A stretch of 64,000 bases of DNA. Origin: Actinomycetes bacterium. GTDB lineage: Bacteria; Actinomycetota; Acidimicrobiia; Acidimicrobiales; RAAP-2. The notes beneath the pieces were generated by a model that was not told the DNA's origin, searched no databases, and saw only the letters and a program-made list of their open reading frames with translations. The stretch lies in contig JAJYEQ010000008.1 in the NCBI GenBank assembly GCA_021785695.1, positions 1-64,000 of the forward strand, given 5' to 3'. How positions within the stretch are numbered: position 1 is the stretch's first letter; every line of letters begins with the position of its first letter. The position numbers and the translations under genes are program-made. This document shows positions 36,154 to 45,955 of the stretch, in pieces.

Positions 36154-37424
36154 AGCGCCGGGTCGGCCTCGGCGAGAACCGCGACGACCTCCCGGCGCCC
36201 ACCAGCGTCGACGGGGGTGGCGACGTAGCGCAGCGCTCGGGGCACCCCGTCGTCGGAGATCGTGCCGCGCCGCACCTCCCGGGCGTCGCCGGTCTCGGCG
36301 AGCCACGACCCGTCAACGGGGTCCGCCGCCACCAGGTCGGCGACACTGGCGTAGCCCAGCAGGGACGCCGCCCGGTCGTTGGCCTCGACGACGCGGCCGT
36401 CGGCGAAGACCACCATGGCGACCGCCTGCTGGTCGACCAGAGCCCGCCAGCGTGACACAGCGAGCTGGCGCTGCTGCTCGACGAGCTCGTGGGCCCGCAA
36501 CGCGGCGAAGCGGTCCAGGGCGAAGCTGACGTCACTGGCCATCTCGGCCAGCAGCGCGCCGACCGACTCGCCGAAGAAGTCGCTCTCGGCCGCGTAGAGG
36601 GTGAGGGCCGCCACCACTTCGCCGCCGCGCGCCAGCGGGAGAGAGACGGCCGAGCGCCAGCCCTGGCGCAGGCACGCCGCAGCCAGCGGGTCGAGCCCGG
36701 TGACCCCGATCTGGCGCACGGCGACGCGCCCGGTCACCGCGGCCTCGGCGGGCAGGTCAACGCCCGCGCTGGTTCCGTGGGCGAGCAGGTCGGCTCGCTC
36801 GGTGAGGAACGCGCGCAGGCCCTTGCCGGCGCGCGCCACAACCCGCAGGCCACCGGGCTCCACGCTCGCGACCCAGGCGGCCTGGGAGCCCACGCGCACC
36901 GCCGCGGTGCAGATCCGTCCGAACAGCTCCTCCTCGTTGGTGCTGCGGATGACCGCCTGGTTGCACTCGCTCAGCGTCGCGTAGAGGCGGTTCACGTGGG
37001 CCAGGTGGCTCTCGAGACGGTGCCGTTCGGTCACGTCGATGAGCGTCCCGCGCACCCGCTGGCCCTGGCCGCTAGCGTCGCGCTCGACCACGCGGCCGCG
37101 CACCCACAGGCAGCGGACCTGATCGGTCGGGTCAACGACCCGGAAGTCGAACTCGTACTCGTCGGGCCCGCCGGGGGCGACGGCGGCCTCGATGGTGGCG
37201 GCAATGCCGGCACGGTCCTCGGGGTGAGTGGCCGCGAGGAAGGTCTCGATGCGCCACGGCTCCTGCCAGTCGAGTCCGTAGAGGGTGTCGTGGTTCGCAC
37301 TGCGGTCCATGGTGTTGGTGCGGTAGTCGTACTCCCACACCGCCACGCCGGAGAACTGCGTAGCCAGGCTGAGCAGCTCGGGCGTCGCGCGCAGCTGACC
37401 GGGCTCGGGAGGGTGCGGGATCAC
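36150..37424 (-). CDS. PAS-GAF-PAS sensor protein without an output domain
   Basis: About 424 residues. There is a PAS domain with PAC tail (about 25-140: VAVWEYDYRTNTMDRS, then RGTLIDVTERHRLE), a GAF domain (about 150-305: LYATLSECNQAVIRSTNEEELF, then SAVSLPLARGGEVVAALTLYA), a short coiled coil, and a second PAS domain (about 325-424). No kinase, GGDEF, EAL or DNA-binding domain follows; the protein simply ends. It may act by partner binding. I prefer GTG 37424 over GTG 37433 because the -10 hexamer overlaps the latter. Confidence 0.78.
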   Translation of the reverse strand: MIPHPPEPGQLRATPELLSLATQFSGVAVWEYDYRTNTMDRSANHDTLYGLDWQEPWRIETFLAATHPEDRAGIAATIEAAVAPGGPDEYEFDFRVVDPTDQVRCLWVRGRVVERDASGQGQRVRGTLIDVTERHRLESHLAHVNRLYATLSECNQAVIRSTNEEELFGRICTAAVRVGSQAAWVASVEPGGLRVVARAGKGLRAFLTERADLLAHGTSAGVDLPAEAAVTGRVAVRQIGVTGLDPLAAACLRQGWRSAVSLPLARGGEVVAALTLYAAESDFFGESVGALLAEMASDVSFALDRFAALRAHELVEQQRQLAVSRWRALVDQQAVAMVVFADGRVVEANDRAASLLGYASVADLVAADPVDGSWLAETGDAREVRRGTISDDGVPRALRYVATPVDAGGRREVVAVLAEADPAL

Positions 37425-37431
37425 GGTCGGC

Positions 37432-37437
37432 ACTCTA
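37432..37437 (-). promoter_or_regulatory. Leaderless -10 box of the PAS-GAF-PAS gene
   Basis: TAGAGT, then 7 bases (GCCGACC), then GTG at 37424. The TAG is the stop codon of the upstream ATP-grasp gene. Confidence 0.5.
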
Positions 37438-38277
37438 TGCGGTCGTGCGCTCGGCGATCGCGGCGGCCAGCGCGTCGGCCGCGCCGGGGGCGTAGCCGAG
37501 GTACAGCATCGGCTCGACCAGCTCGAGCTCGAGCACCTGCCACGCCGCGTCGTGGGCCAGCAGGTCGACGCGGGCGTAGGCCAGGTCGTCGAACCCGAGC
37601 GTCTCGAGCACCGCGTCGCCGACCTCCCGCGCCGCCCCGTCGGCCCGGACCGCCCGGATGCCGGCGCGGCGCCGGGCCGGCGTGCGCTCGTGCTCGGCGT
37701 GGCCGAGCAGGGCGTCCTTGCGCACCGCGTGGGAGAACCGCCCCCCCAGGTAGATCAGGGCCAGCTCGCCGCGGGTGTCGACGCTGCCCCGGTAGGGCTG
37801 GACGATGGCGGCGGCCCCGCGGGCGTGGAGTGCCGCGGCGTGAGCTCGCGCCCCCGCCGCGTCCCGGGCGGCGAAGCGGGCCGCCCCCCGGGACCCGGCA
37901 CCGATCGCCGGCTTGACGACGACGTCGCCCGCAGGCCACGCCAGGGCCGCTCCCACCTCGAGGACGGTCGTCGGCACCGCGGGCAGGCCCCGGGCCGCCA
38001 GGTCCACCAGGTAGCGCTTGTCGGCCGAGTAGGCCAGCGCCCCGGGCGGGTTGAGGATGGCGCGCCGGGCTCGCGTCCAGGCCAGGAACGCGTCGGGCTG
38101 ACGCGTGTAGTCCCACGTCGAGCGCACGACCACCTGGGCGTAGTCGTCCCAGGGCACCGCCGCGTCACTCCACACCCGGGCCTGGCCCGCCAGCCCGTGG
38201 CGGGCCAGGGCGGCCACCAGGGCGGCCTCGTCGGGATCGTCAGCCCCGGGCGCCGTCGCGATCGCGACGGGCCTCAC
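37435..38277 (-). CDS. ATP-grasp enzyme of the STWDY type, coupled to nuoN
   Basis: 280 residues from GTG at 38277. VVVRSTWDY and FLAWTRARRAILNPPGALAYSADK near the start and VVKPAIGAGSRGAARF in the middle are the marks of an ATP-grasp subgroup with DcsG-like and glutathione-synthetase-like members; the C-terminal VLELELVEPMLYLGY would carry the Mg2+ ligands. Such enzymes join a carboxylate to an amine through an acyl phosphate. The substrate is unknown. The start overlaps the nuoN stop (GTGA), so it is read as the fifteenth gene of the nuo operon. Confidence 0.75.
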   Translation of the reverse strand: MRPVAIATAPGADDPDEAALVAALARHGLAGQARVWSDAAVPWDDYAQVVVRSTWDYTRQPDAFLAWTRARRAILNPPGALAYSADKRYLVDLAARGLPAVPTTVLEVGAALAWPAGDVVVKPAIGAGSRGAARFAARDAAGARAHAAALHARGAAAIVQPYRGSVDTRGELALIYLGGRFSHAVRKDALLGHAEHERTPARRRAGIRAVRADGAAREVGDAVLETLGFDDLAYARVDLLAHDAAWQVLELELVEPMLYLGYAPGAADALAAAIAERTTA

Positions 38278-39746
38278 GAGGTGAACAGGACCGTCGCGTG
38301 CTGGGCCAGGGCGGCCAGGGGACCGGGCCAGACGCCGAAGACCAGCGTCACGGCGACACCCACGCCGATGGCCACGGCCGTGGCCCGAGGCACCGGGATG
38401 CTGGCGGCACCCTCGGGGGACTCGGCGTACAGGACGATCGTCCAGCGCAGGTAGAAGAACGCCGCGATCGCCGCGCCGAGCAGGGCCAGCAGGGCCAGGG
38501 GGCCACCACCGCCATCGACCGCCGCCGCGAGCACCGCGAACTTGGCGTAGAAGCCCGTCGTCAGGGGTGCGCCCAGCTGGCTCAGCAGCAGGATGCCGAG
38601 GGCCGCGCCGAGCCACGGCTGGCGCCGGGCCAGGCCCCGGTAGGAGTCGACGGTGTGGCGCTCGTCGCCCGGGCCGCCCACCAAGGTGACCACCGCGAAA
38701 GTGGCCACCACCACCGGCGCGTAGGTCGCCAGGTAGAAGAGGGAGGCCGCCGAGCCGCGCGCGCTGGCCGCCCACACGCCCAGGAGGATGAAGCCCGCGT
38801 GGTTGATCGACGAGTAGGCCAGCATCCGCTTGGCGTTGCGCTGGACGATGGCGAGTGAGGCGCCCACGATCGTGGTCAGGACCACCAGGGCCCACAGGAT
38901 GGGTCGCCAGGTCGTCATCTGCGTGCCCAGGGCCGAGATCAGGACACGGATCAGGGCGGCGAACGCCCCGACCTTCACGACCGCGGCCATGTAGCCGGTC
39001 ACCGGCGTGGGCGCGCCCTCGTAGACGTCGGGCGACCACTGGTGGAACGGCACGGCGGCGACCTTGAAGGCGAATCCGACCAGCAGCAGCGCCCCGCCCG
39101 CGTAGAGCAGGCCGGGGCGCAAGATGACGTTGGTGCCCAGGAAGTAGGACACCGTCGACAGGTTGGTCGAGCCGGTCGCGCCGTAGACGAGGGCCGCGCC
39201 GTAGATGAACAGCGCCGAGGCGAACCCGCCCAGCAAGAAGTACTTCAGGGCCGCCTCGGAGGACGCCCCGCGGTGGCGGTCGAAGGCCACCAGCACGTAC
39301 AGGCCGATCGAGAGGGTCTCGAGCCCGAGGAAGATCACGATGAGGTCGTTGGCCTGCGTCATCAGGACCGCGCCGGCCGCGGTGGCCATCGCCAGGATGT
39401 GGTACTCGGCGCCCCGCACGCCCTCGCGGTGGAACCAGTCGTGGGCGACGAGCGTGGCCAGCCCCAAGGAGACGGCGATCACCGCCGAGGCCACCACCGA
39501 GAAGCCGTCGAGCACGACGGCGTGGGCGATCGTGGTGGAGGGGCCGTAGCGGTCGATGTTGGCCCACTGGAAGAAGCCGGCCGCGAAGGCGCCGGCCGCG
39601 GCCAGCAGGGTGATGCCCGTGGCCACGGTGGTGCGCAGGGCCCCGCGCACCAGCGCGGTCAGTGCGAGCAGCACGACCGCGCCGCCGAACAGGATCAGGA
39701 CCGGCAGGATCGCCAGGTAGTGGATCGAGGGGATGGTCAGGCTCAC
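38274..39746 (-). CDS. nuoN: NADH-quinone oxidoreductase subunit N
   Basis: 490 residues, about fourteen membrane helices; antiporter-like proton-pumping subunit of complex I. KYFLLGGFASALFIYGAAL and LAYSSINHAGFILLGVW are family signatures with the key Lys and the broken-helix region. The ATP-grasp gene follows with a 4-base overlap, and nuoM precedes with the same overlap. Confidence 0.96.
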   Translation of the reverse strand: MSLTIPSIHYLAILPVLILFGGAVVLLALTALVRGALRTTVATGITLLAAAGAFAAGFFQWANIDRYGPSTTIAHAVVLDGFSVVASAVIAVSLGLATLVAHDWFHREGVRGAEYHILAMATAAGAVLMTQANDLIVIFLGLETLSIGLYVLVAFDRHRGASSEAALKYFLLGGFASALFIYGAALVYGATGSTNLSTVSYFLGTNVILRPGLLYAGGALLLVGFAFKVAAVPFHQWSPDVYEGAPTPVTGYMAAVVKVGAFAALIRVLISALGTQMTTWRPILWALVVLTTIVGASLAIVQRNAKRMLAYSSINHAGFILLGVWAASARGSAASLFYLATYAPVVVATFAVVTLVGGPGDERHTVDSYRGLARRQPWLGAALGILLLSQLGAPLTTGFYAKFAVLAAAVDGGGGPLALLALLGAAIAAFFYLRWTIVLYAESPEGAASIPVPRATAVAIGVGVAVTLVFGVWPGPLAALAQHATVLFTS

Positions 39747-41239
39747 TTGGTCACCCCCGCGGGCGTCACGCTCTCGACGAACTGGTGGGCGGTGGGCGTC
39801 ACGCGGTCCAGGACCGGCTTGGGAAAGATACCCAGGACGACGACGATCGCCACGATCGGGGCGATCACCCAGCGCTCACGGTGCGTCACGTCGGGCACCT
39901 GGTCGATGTCTCGGGCCTGGCCGTGGAAGACCCGCTGGTAGGCCCACAGCAGGTAGACGGCGGCTAGCACCACGCCGATCGTGGCCGCGACCGCCCACCA
40001 GACGTGCGTCGAGAACGCGCCCACCAGCACGAGGAACTCGCTGATGAAGCCCGACAGCCCGGGCAGCCCGATCGAGGCCATCATCACCACGGTGAACAGG
40101 CCCGCGAGCACCGGGGCCGGACCCTGCATCCCGCGCAGGTCGGCGATGGTCGCGCTGCCGCGGCGGCGCTCGATGTACCCGATCAGCAAGAAGAGGCCGG
40201 CCGTGATCACCCCGTGGTTGAACATCAGCAAGACGGCACCGGTGGTCGCGATGGTCGAGCCGGTCATGATGCCCAGGGTCACGAAGCCCATCTGGGCCAG
40301 GGACGAGTAGGCCACCAGCCGCTTCAGGTCCGGCGTGGTGGCCGCCAGGGCCGAGCCGTAGATGATGCCGATCACCGCCAGGGTCAGCATGTAGGGGCGC
40401 ACCGTCGACAGCGCCAGGGGCAGCAGCCCGACCGCGAAGCGCAGCAGGCCGTACGAGCCGAGCTTGGCCAGCAGGGCCGACAGCTCCATCGAGCCGGCGG
40501 TGGGGGCCTCGGCGTACACCAGGGGTGACCAGGTGTGCAGGGGCCAGATCGGCGACTTGACCCCGAAGGCGATCGCGAAGGCCACGAACAGCCAGACGGC
40601 GGTCGCGTGGCTCATCGACGTCGAGGCCAGCGCGGCGTCCGCGAAGGTCAGCGGGCCGCCTACCTGGTGCTGGTGGAGGAAGCCCAGGTACAGCAGCCCG
40701 GTGAACAGGAACGCCGAGCCGGCGAAGGTGTACACGAAGAACTTGAGCGCCGCCCGCGAGCGCTGGGCGCCGCCCCAGTGGGCCACCAGGAAGTAGCTGG
40801 GCACCAGGGTCAGCTCGAAGAAGATGAAGAACTCGAGCAGGTCGCGGGCCACGAAGCTGCCCATCGTGAACGTGGTCAGCATCAGCAGCCAGCTCACGAA
40901 CGCGGCCTCGCTGCGCTTCTCGCGCGCGCCGAGCAGCGCCAGGAGCACGACGAGTGCGGTCAGCACCACCAGCAGCAGGGAGATCCCGTCGATGCCCACG
41001 TCGTAGGCCAGGCCGAAGGGCGCGGCCAGCACCCAGCGGCCCACGAAGTCGAAGGTGTGCGCCCCGGCCAGGTGGTCGTTGTAGAGCACCGCCACGACGA
41101 GCGACACCGCGAGCTCGACGCTGGCCGTGGCCACGGCCACCGCGAAGGGCGCGCCGGGCCGACGACGGGCCAGCAGGGCCGCCGCAGCGCCGAGGAGCGG
41201 CAGCCACACCAGCACGGTCAACCAGAGTGAAGAGTGCAT
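39743..41239 (-). CDS. nuoM: NADH-quinone oxidoreductase subunit M
   Basis: 498 residues, about fourteen membrane helices. The conserved Glu of FFELTLVPSYFLVAHWG and the Lys in RAALKFFVYTFAGSAF are visible, as is LVAYSSLAQMGFVTLG. It is an antiporter-like pump module of complex I. ATG at 41239 follows the nuoL stop by 2 bases. Confidence 0.96.
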   Translation of the reverse strand: MHSSLWLTVLVWLPLLGAAAALLARRRPGAPFAVAVATASVELAVSLVVAVLYNDHLAGAHTFDFVGRWVLAAPFGLAYDVGIDGISLLLVVLTALVVLLALLGAREKRSEAAFVSWLLMLTTFTMGSFVARDLLEFFIFFELTLVPSYFLVAHWGGAQRSRAALKFFVYTFAGSAFLFTGLLYLGFLHQHQVGGPLTFADAALASTSMSHATAVWLFVAFAIAFGVKSPIWPLHTWSPLVYAEAPTAGSMELSALLAKLGSYGLLRFAVGLLPLALSTVRPYMLTLAVIGIIYGSALAATTPDLKRLVAYSSLAQMGFVTLGIMTGSTIATTGAVLLMFNHGVITAGLFLLIGYIERRRGSATIADLRGMQGPAPVLAGLFTVVMMASIGLPGLSGFISEFLVLVGAFSTHVWWAVAATIGVVLAAVYLLWAYQRVFHGQARDIDQVPDVTHRERWVIAPIVAIVVVLGIFPKPVLDRVTPTAHQFVESVTPAGVTK

Positions 41240-41241
41240 AG

Positions 41242-43113
41242 CTATCCGACCCTCGCCACGAGATACACGACCACGACGCTGACGCCCAGGACCATGGCCA
41301 GCGCGTAGTGGCGCGCGAAGCCCGACTGCGCCTTGCGCAGCCCCTCGGCACTGCGACGCACGCCCCCGGCCACCGCGCCGACGGCGCCGTCGATGATGCG
41401 GGGCTCGACGACGGTGTCACCGATCTGCGCGGCCCGCGTCAGGGGGCGCCCGATGGCGGCGTCGTAGGCATCATCCCAGCGCCACACGCGTTCCAGGAAG
41501 GTGCGCTCGTAGATCGGGGAGCTGACGCGGTTGCGCCAGATGGAGAAGGCCGCGGCCAGGCCCAGCAGAGCCGCCACCACGTCCACGCACGCCAGGGTCA
41601 CCTGGGCGACGGTCGACGCGTGGGCGGTCAGGGGCAGGTAGCCGAAGGTCGGGTTGAGGAAGCCGGCCAGCGAGTTGTGGTGGATCCAGGGCAGGTCGAT
41701 CACGCCGCCCACGGTGGTGAGCACGGCCAGGATCACCAGCGGCACGGTCATGACCCAGGGCGACTCGTGGGGGTCGTGCCCGTGGGTCACCTCGCGGAAG
41801 CGCTCGGTTCCCCGGAAGGTCAGCACGAACAGCCGGCTCATGTAGTACGCGGTCAGGATCGCCGTCAGCACCCCGAGCAGCCACAGGGGCTTGGAGTACG
41901 CGTAGGCGTTGGTCAGCACGTCGCCCTTGGCCCAGAAGCCGGCGAAGGGCGGGATGCCCGAGATGGCCAGCCAGGCGATCAGGAAGGTCGGGAAGGTGAG
42001 GGGCAAGAAGCGGGCCAGTCCCCCCATCTTGCGCATGTCCTGCTCGCCGTCGAGGGCGTGGATCACCGACCCCGATCCCAAGAACAGCAGGGCCTTGAAG
42101 AAGGCGTGGGCGATCATCAGGAAGATCGCCGCCGAGTAGGCGCCCGCCCCGACGGCCAGGATCATGTAGCCGATCTGGGACACCGTCGAGAAGGCCAGCA
42201 CCTTCTTGATGTCGCGCTGGGAGGTGGCGATCGTCGCGGCCACGAAGGCGGTCACGCCGCCGATGATCGCGACGGTGGCGCGACCCGAGCTCGACAGCGC
42301 CAGCACCGGCGCCATGCGGGCCAGCAGGTACACGCCCGCGGTCACCATGGTGGCCGCGTGGATGAGGGCGGACACCGGGGTGGGGCCCTCCATCGCGTCG
42401 GGCAGCCAGTTGAACAGCGGGATCTGCGCGCTCTTGCCGGTCGCGGCCAGCAGCAGGGACAGCACGACCACGGTGGCGGCCACCGAGGTGAGCGTCCCGG
42501 CACGGTTGAAGATCGTCAGGTAGTTCAGCGTGTGCAGCCGGCTGAAGAGCAAGAACATCGCCACCAGGAGCCCGACGTCGCCGATGCGGTTGTAGATGAA
42601 CGCCTTCTTGCCGGCCGTGGCCGCGCTGTCGCGGTCGAAGTAGTAGGCGACCAGCCAGTACGAGCACGCGCCCACGCCCTCCCAGCCCACGAAGGTGAGG
42701 ACCAGGTTGTTGGCCAGCACCAAGGTGAGCATCGAGAAGACGAAGAGGTTCAGGTACACGAAGAACTTGCGGAAGTCGCGCTCGCCGTGCATGTAGCCGA
42801 TGGAGTACAGGTGGATCAGGGCGGAGATCCCCGTCACGAACAGGGCCATCGTGACCGACAGGGGGTCTACGAGCAGCGCGGCCGACACGTGCAGTCCGCC
42901 CACGTCGAACCAGGTGAACATGGTCACGGTCACCTCGCGCGCGTTGCGCGAGAGCAGGTCGAGGTAGCTGACCACGGCGAAGACGAAGCTGAGGGCCACC
43001 GCCCCGGTCCCGATGGAGCCGATGGCGCGCTCGGAGAGCCCCCGGCCGAACAGCAGGATCACCAGGAAGCCCGCCAGGGGCAGCAGCAGGATCAGGGTGG
43101 ACACGTGCGCCAT
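41242..43113 (-). CDS. nuoL: NADH-quinone oxidoreductase subunit L
   Basis: 623 residues, the largest membrane subunit with a distal antiporter-like channel and C-terminal lateral helix. VGWEGVGACSYWLVAYYF carries the functional Glu; KKAFIYNRIGDVGLL and LLAATGKSAQIPLFNWLPDAMEGPTP (given here in part) are family hallmarks. The last 80 residues are less conserved. It is read directly behind nuoK. Confidence 0.95.
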   Translation of the reverse strand: MAHVSTLILLLPLAGFLVILLFGRGLSERAIGSIGTGAVALSFVFAVVSYLDLLSRNAREVTVTMFTWFDVGGLHVSAALLVDPLSVTMALFVTGISALIHLYSIGYMHGERDFRKFFVYLNLFVFSMLTLVLANNLVLTFVGWEGVGACSYWLVAYYFDRDSAATAGKKAFIYNRIGDVGLLVAMFLLFSRLHTLNYLTIFNRAGTLTSVAATVVVLSLLLAATGKSAQIPLFNWLPDAMEGPTPVSALIHAATMVTAGVYLLARMAPVLALSSSGRATVAIIGGVTAFVAATIATSQRDIKKVLAFSTVSQIGYMILAVGAGAYSAAIFLMIAHAFFKALLFLGSGSVIHALDGEQDMRKMGGLARFLPLTFPTFLIAWLAISGIPPFAGFWAKGDVLTNAYAYSKPLWLLGVLTAILTAYYMSRLFVLTFRGTERFREVTHGHDPHESPWVMTVPLVILAVLTTVGGVIDLPWIHHNSLAGFLNPTFGYLPLTAHASTVAQVTLACVDVVAALLGLAAAFSIWRNRVSSPIYERTFLERVWRWDDAYDAAIGRPLTRAAQIGDTVVEPRIIDGAVGAVAGGVRRSAEGLRKAQSGFARHYALAMVLGVSVVVVYLVARVG

Positions 43114-43114
43114 C

Positions 43115-43420
43115 TCAGCCCTTCATCTCGGAGAGTTCGTCCACCGAGGTGGAGGACCGGCGGCGAAAGACCGTGACCACGATGCCGAGCCCGACGGTGA
43201 CCTCGGCGGCCGCGACGACCATCACGAAGAAGACGGCGGCCTGGCCGCCGATGTCGCGCAGGGTGCGCGCGAAGGTCACGAAGGTCAGGTTCACCGCGTT
43301 CAGCAGCAGCTCCAGGCACATGAAGATGATCAGTGCGCTGCGCCGGGTCAGGAGCCCGAAGGAGCCGATGCCGAAGAGCACCGCCGCCAGGACCAGGTAC
43401 CAGGCTGCCGGGACGTTCAC
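43115..43420 (-). CDS. nuoK: NADH-quinone oxidoreductase subunit K
   Basis: 101 residues, three membrane helices, Mrp/MnhC-like. The conserved Glu of [15 protein letters not shown] and the second Glu in [13 protein letters not shown], both in the proton path, are present. GTG at 43420 overlaps nuoJ by 4 bases. Confidence 0.95.
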   Translation of the reverse strand: MNVPAAWYLVLAAVLFGIGSFGLLTRRSALIIFMCLELLLNAVNLTFVTFARTLRDIGGQAAVFFVMVVAAAEVTVGLGIVVTVFRRRSSTSVDELSEMKG

Positions 43421-43986
43421 GCCTCCCCCTCTCGATCCATGCGCCGCTCGCGCCGCGCCAGCAGCACCGCGCCCACGACCGCGATGATGAGGAGCGCGGC
43501 CGTGGCCTCGAAGGCGAACAGGTAGGTGGTGAAGACCGCGGTGCCCACGGCGCGCACGTTGCCCGCGCCGCCGGGCGTCGGGTGGCCCGAGGTCGACACG
43601 GCGATGGCGCCGGTGACCCAGTGCGAGGACGCCAGCAGCGCCACCAGGCCCCCGATGGTCACGACCACGCCGACGCCGGCCAGGGCCCGCTGGCCGACCA
43701 ACGGCTCGACGCGCACGGGGTCGGTGCGGTCCACGCCGAGGAACATGATCACGAACAAGAACAGCACGACGATGGCGCCGGCGTACACGATGATCTGGAC
43801 CACGGCCAGGAAGTCGGCGGACTGGGCGACGAACGCCACCGCCACGCCGAAGAGCGTCAGGATCAGGCTGAGGGCCGCGTGCACGGGATTGCGCACGGCC
43901 AGCACGCCGATGGCCCCGGCCAGGATCATCAGCGCCGCGACCACGAACGCGAGGATGTCGGGAATGGCGTAGGCAGCGCCGATCAC
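43417..43986 (-). CDS. nuoJ: NADH-quinone oxidoreductase subunit J
   Basis: 189 residues, five membrane helices. [20 protein letters not shown] and [19 protein letters not shown] are signature helices. The soluble loop and tail are short. Both ends overlap neighbours by 4 bases. Confidence 0.95.
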   Translation of the reverse strand: MIGAAYAIPDILAFVVAALMILAGAIGVLAVRNPVHAALSLILTLFGVAVAFVAQSADFLAVVQIIVYAGAIVVLFLFVIMFLGVDRTDPVRVEPLVGQRALAGVGVVVTIGGLVALLASSHWVTGAIAVSTSGHPTPGGAGNVRAVGTAVFTTYLFAFEATAALLIIAVVGAVLLARRERRMDREGEA

Positions 43987-44726
43987 AGCTGGCCTCCCTT
44001 GATCGCGCGCCAGGCCGCGATGCGACCGCGCAGCCCGCGCACCCCGTCGGGCAGGTCCTGGGGCACGATGTGGCGGAAGAAGGCGGTGCGCAGTGGCTTG
44101 GAGCCCGTCGCGGCGTCATCGCGCTGCTCGGACTGGCCGCCCTCGGGTGCCCGCACGCCGACGCCGAGGTCGCCGGTCCACTGGACCACGCCCTCGTAGT
44201 CGGCGGCCCCCGAGGGCGAGGTGGCGCGCATCCAGCCACCGGTCATGGCGTCCTCGCCCTCGCGCCAGTCCTCCCACGGCAGGCGTTGGGGCCGGCCCTC
44301 GTCGTCGACTAGGAGCTCGGCCTTGGTGTAGATGGCGTCGGCGCGGTTGGAGAACGAGAACTCGAAGAGCTTGGACTCGGTGATCGCCTGGGTGGGGCAC
44401 GCCTCCACGCACATGTCGCAGTGGATGCAGCGCAGGAAGTTGATCTCGTAGACGTAGCCGTAGCGCTCGCCCGGCGACACCGGGTGGTCCGGCGGGTTGT
44501 CCAGCCCGCGCACGTAGATGCAGTCGACGGGGCAGACCCCGGCGCACAGCTCGCACCCGATGCACTTCTCGGAGCCGTCCTCGTAGCGGTTCAGGACGTG
44601 CCGGCCGTGCTGGCGCGGCTGCTTGGGCCGCTTGGCGTCCGGGTAGGCGGTGGTCACCCGGACGCGCCCCATGTGGCGCAAGGTGATCTTGAAGCCACCG
44701 AAGAAGTCGAGTGGTCCGGCCATCAC
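43983..44726 (-). CDS. nuoI: NADH-quinone oxidoreductase subunit I with long C-terminal extension
   Basis: 247 residues. The two [4Fe-4S] sites are [16 protein letters not shown] and [16 protein letters not shown]; they hold clusters N6a and N6b on the way to quinone. The ferredoxin fold ends by about residue 150 and roughly 90 further residues follow, acidic then basic, longer than in typical bacterial NuoI. Start is GTG 44726 or ATG 44723, both overlapping the nuoH stop. Confidence 0.94.
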   Translation of the reverse strand: MMAGPLDFFGGFKITLRHMGRVRVTTAYPDAKRPKQPRQHGRHVLNRYEDGSEKCIGCELCAGVCPVDCIYVRGLDNPPDHPVSPGERYGYVYEINFLRCIHCDMCVEACPTQAITESKLFEFSFSNRADAIYTKAELLVDDEGRPQRLPWEDWREGEDAMTGGWMRATSPSGAADYEGVVQWTGDLGVGVRAPEGGQSEQRDDAATGSKPLRTAFFRHIVPQDLPDGVRGLRGRIAAWRAIKGGQL

Positions 44727-45955
44727 TCCCCCTCCCGGTCCGTGAACGCGCGCAGCACCCGACCGGGCAGGGGGCGCTCACCGACCGCCGGCAGGAGGGA
44801 GTCGGCGCCCTCCAGGCGCCGCTCGCCGATGGTCACCGTACGCGAGAGCAGGGTCCAGGCCAGGATCACCAGTGCGGCCATGAGGAAGCCCCACGACATC
44901 TTGATGAGGAAGCCCGCGACGATCAGCATCCACCCCAGGCTGAGCGGGATGAGGCGCTTCCAGCCCAGGTCCATGAGCTGGTCGTAGCGGAAGCGCGGGA
45001 GGGCGGCGCGGAACCAGATGTAGGAGAAGGCGAAGAACACCGTCTTGATCAGGAACCACAGGATCGGGAAGACCCAGCGCAGGTGCGGGACGTTGGGCAC
45101 CCAGCCCGCCGGCCCGCCCAGGAACAGCGTCACGATGACCGCCGACATCGTGATGGTGTTCATGAACTCGGCCAGGTAGAAGACGCCGAAGCGGAACGAG
45201 GAGTACTCGGTGTGGAACCCGCCGACCAGCTCGGTCTCGGCCTCGACCACGTCGAAGGGCGGGCGGTTCAGCTCGGCGGTGATCGCGATCAGGAAGACGA
45301 CGAAGGGCACCACGCCCAGGCGAATCAGGTTCCAGTGCCAGATGCCGTGCGCCTGGGCGGCCACGATGCTCTGGGTCGACAGCGAGCCCGTAGCCAGCAC
45401 CACGGTGACGATGGTCATGCCGAGCGCCGCCTCGTAGCTGATCATCTGGGCGCTCGCGCGCACCGCGGACATCAGCGGGTACTTGGAGCCCGAAGCCCAC
45501 CCGGCCAGGACCACGCCGTAGACCGAGATGCCCGACATGGCCAGCATCAGCAGCACGCCGACGGGCGGGTTGGCGATCTGGAGCGTCACGGGGTGCCCGG
45601 CGATGTGCACCGTGCCGCCCACGGGCACGATCGCGAAGGTGACCAGGGCCGGGATCAGCGAGAGGTACGGCGCCAGCTTGTAGGTGAACCGGTCCGCCTC
45701 GGCGGGCACCAGGTCCTCCTTGACGATCAGCTTGAGGCCGTCGGCCAGCGTCTGGAAGAGCCCGAAGGGACCCCAGCGGGTCGGGCCGAGGCGACTCTGC
45801 ATGTCCGAGATCGCCTTGCGCTCGAACCAGATCATGATCGTCACCGCGCCCATCAGCACGGCGAAGCCCACCAGCATGCGCACCAGCACGATCACGACGA
45901 CGGCCAGGGTCAGGCCGTGGGCGTAGATCGGGTCCACGACCGAGGCCAACATCAT
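44723..45955 (-). CDS. nuoH: NADH-quinone oxidoreductase subunit H
   Basis: 410 residues, eight or so membrane helices forming the quinone-chamber entry. WFERKAISDMQSRLGPTRWGPFG near the start (shown here in part), LNRPPFDVVEAETELVGGFHTEYS (in part) with its conserved acids, and WFRAALPRFRYDQLM are all family signatures. A C-terminal soluble tail of about 40 residues follows. Overlaps nuoG and nuoI by 4 bases each. Confidence 0.95.
   Translation of the reverse strand: MMLASVVDPIYAHGLTLAVVVIVLVRMLVGFAVLMGAVTIMIWFERKAISDMQSRLGPTRWGPFGLFQTLADGLKLIVKEDLVPAEADRFTYKLAPYLSLIPALVTFAIVPVGGTVHIAGHPVTLQIANPPVGVLLMLAMSGISVYGVVLAGWASGSKYPLMSAVRASAQMISYEAALGMTIVTVVLATGSLSTQSIVAAQAHGIWHWNLIRLGVVPFVVFLIAITAELNRPPFDVVEAETELVGGFHTEYSSFRFGVFYLAEFMNTITMSAVIVTLFLGGPAGWVPNVPHLRWVFPILWFLIKTVFFAFSYIWFRAALPRFRYDQLMDLGWKRLIPLSLGWMLIVAGFLIKMSWGFLMAALVILAWTLLSRTVTIGERRLEGADSLLPAVGERPLPGRVLRAFTDREGE

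Noticed and set aside
32743-36306. A very long open frame antisense to the lysyltransferase-like gene (over 1100 codons)
   Set aside because: Composition is Gly/Arg/Ala/His/Asp-rich low complexity typical of antisense frames in high-GC DNA; the sense strand has clear domains.
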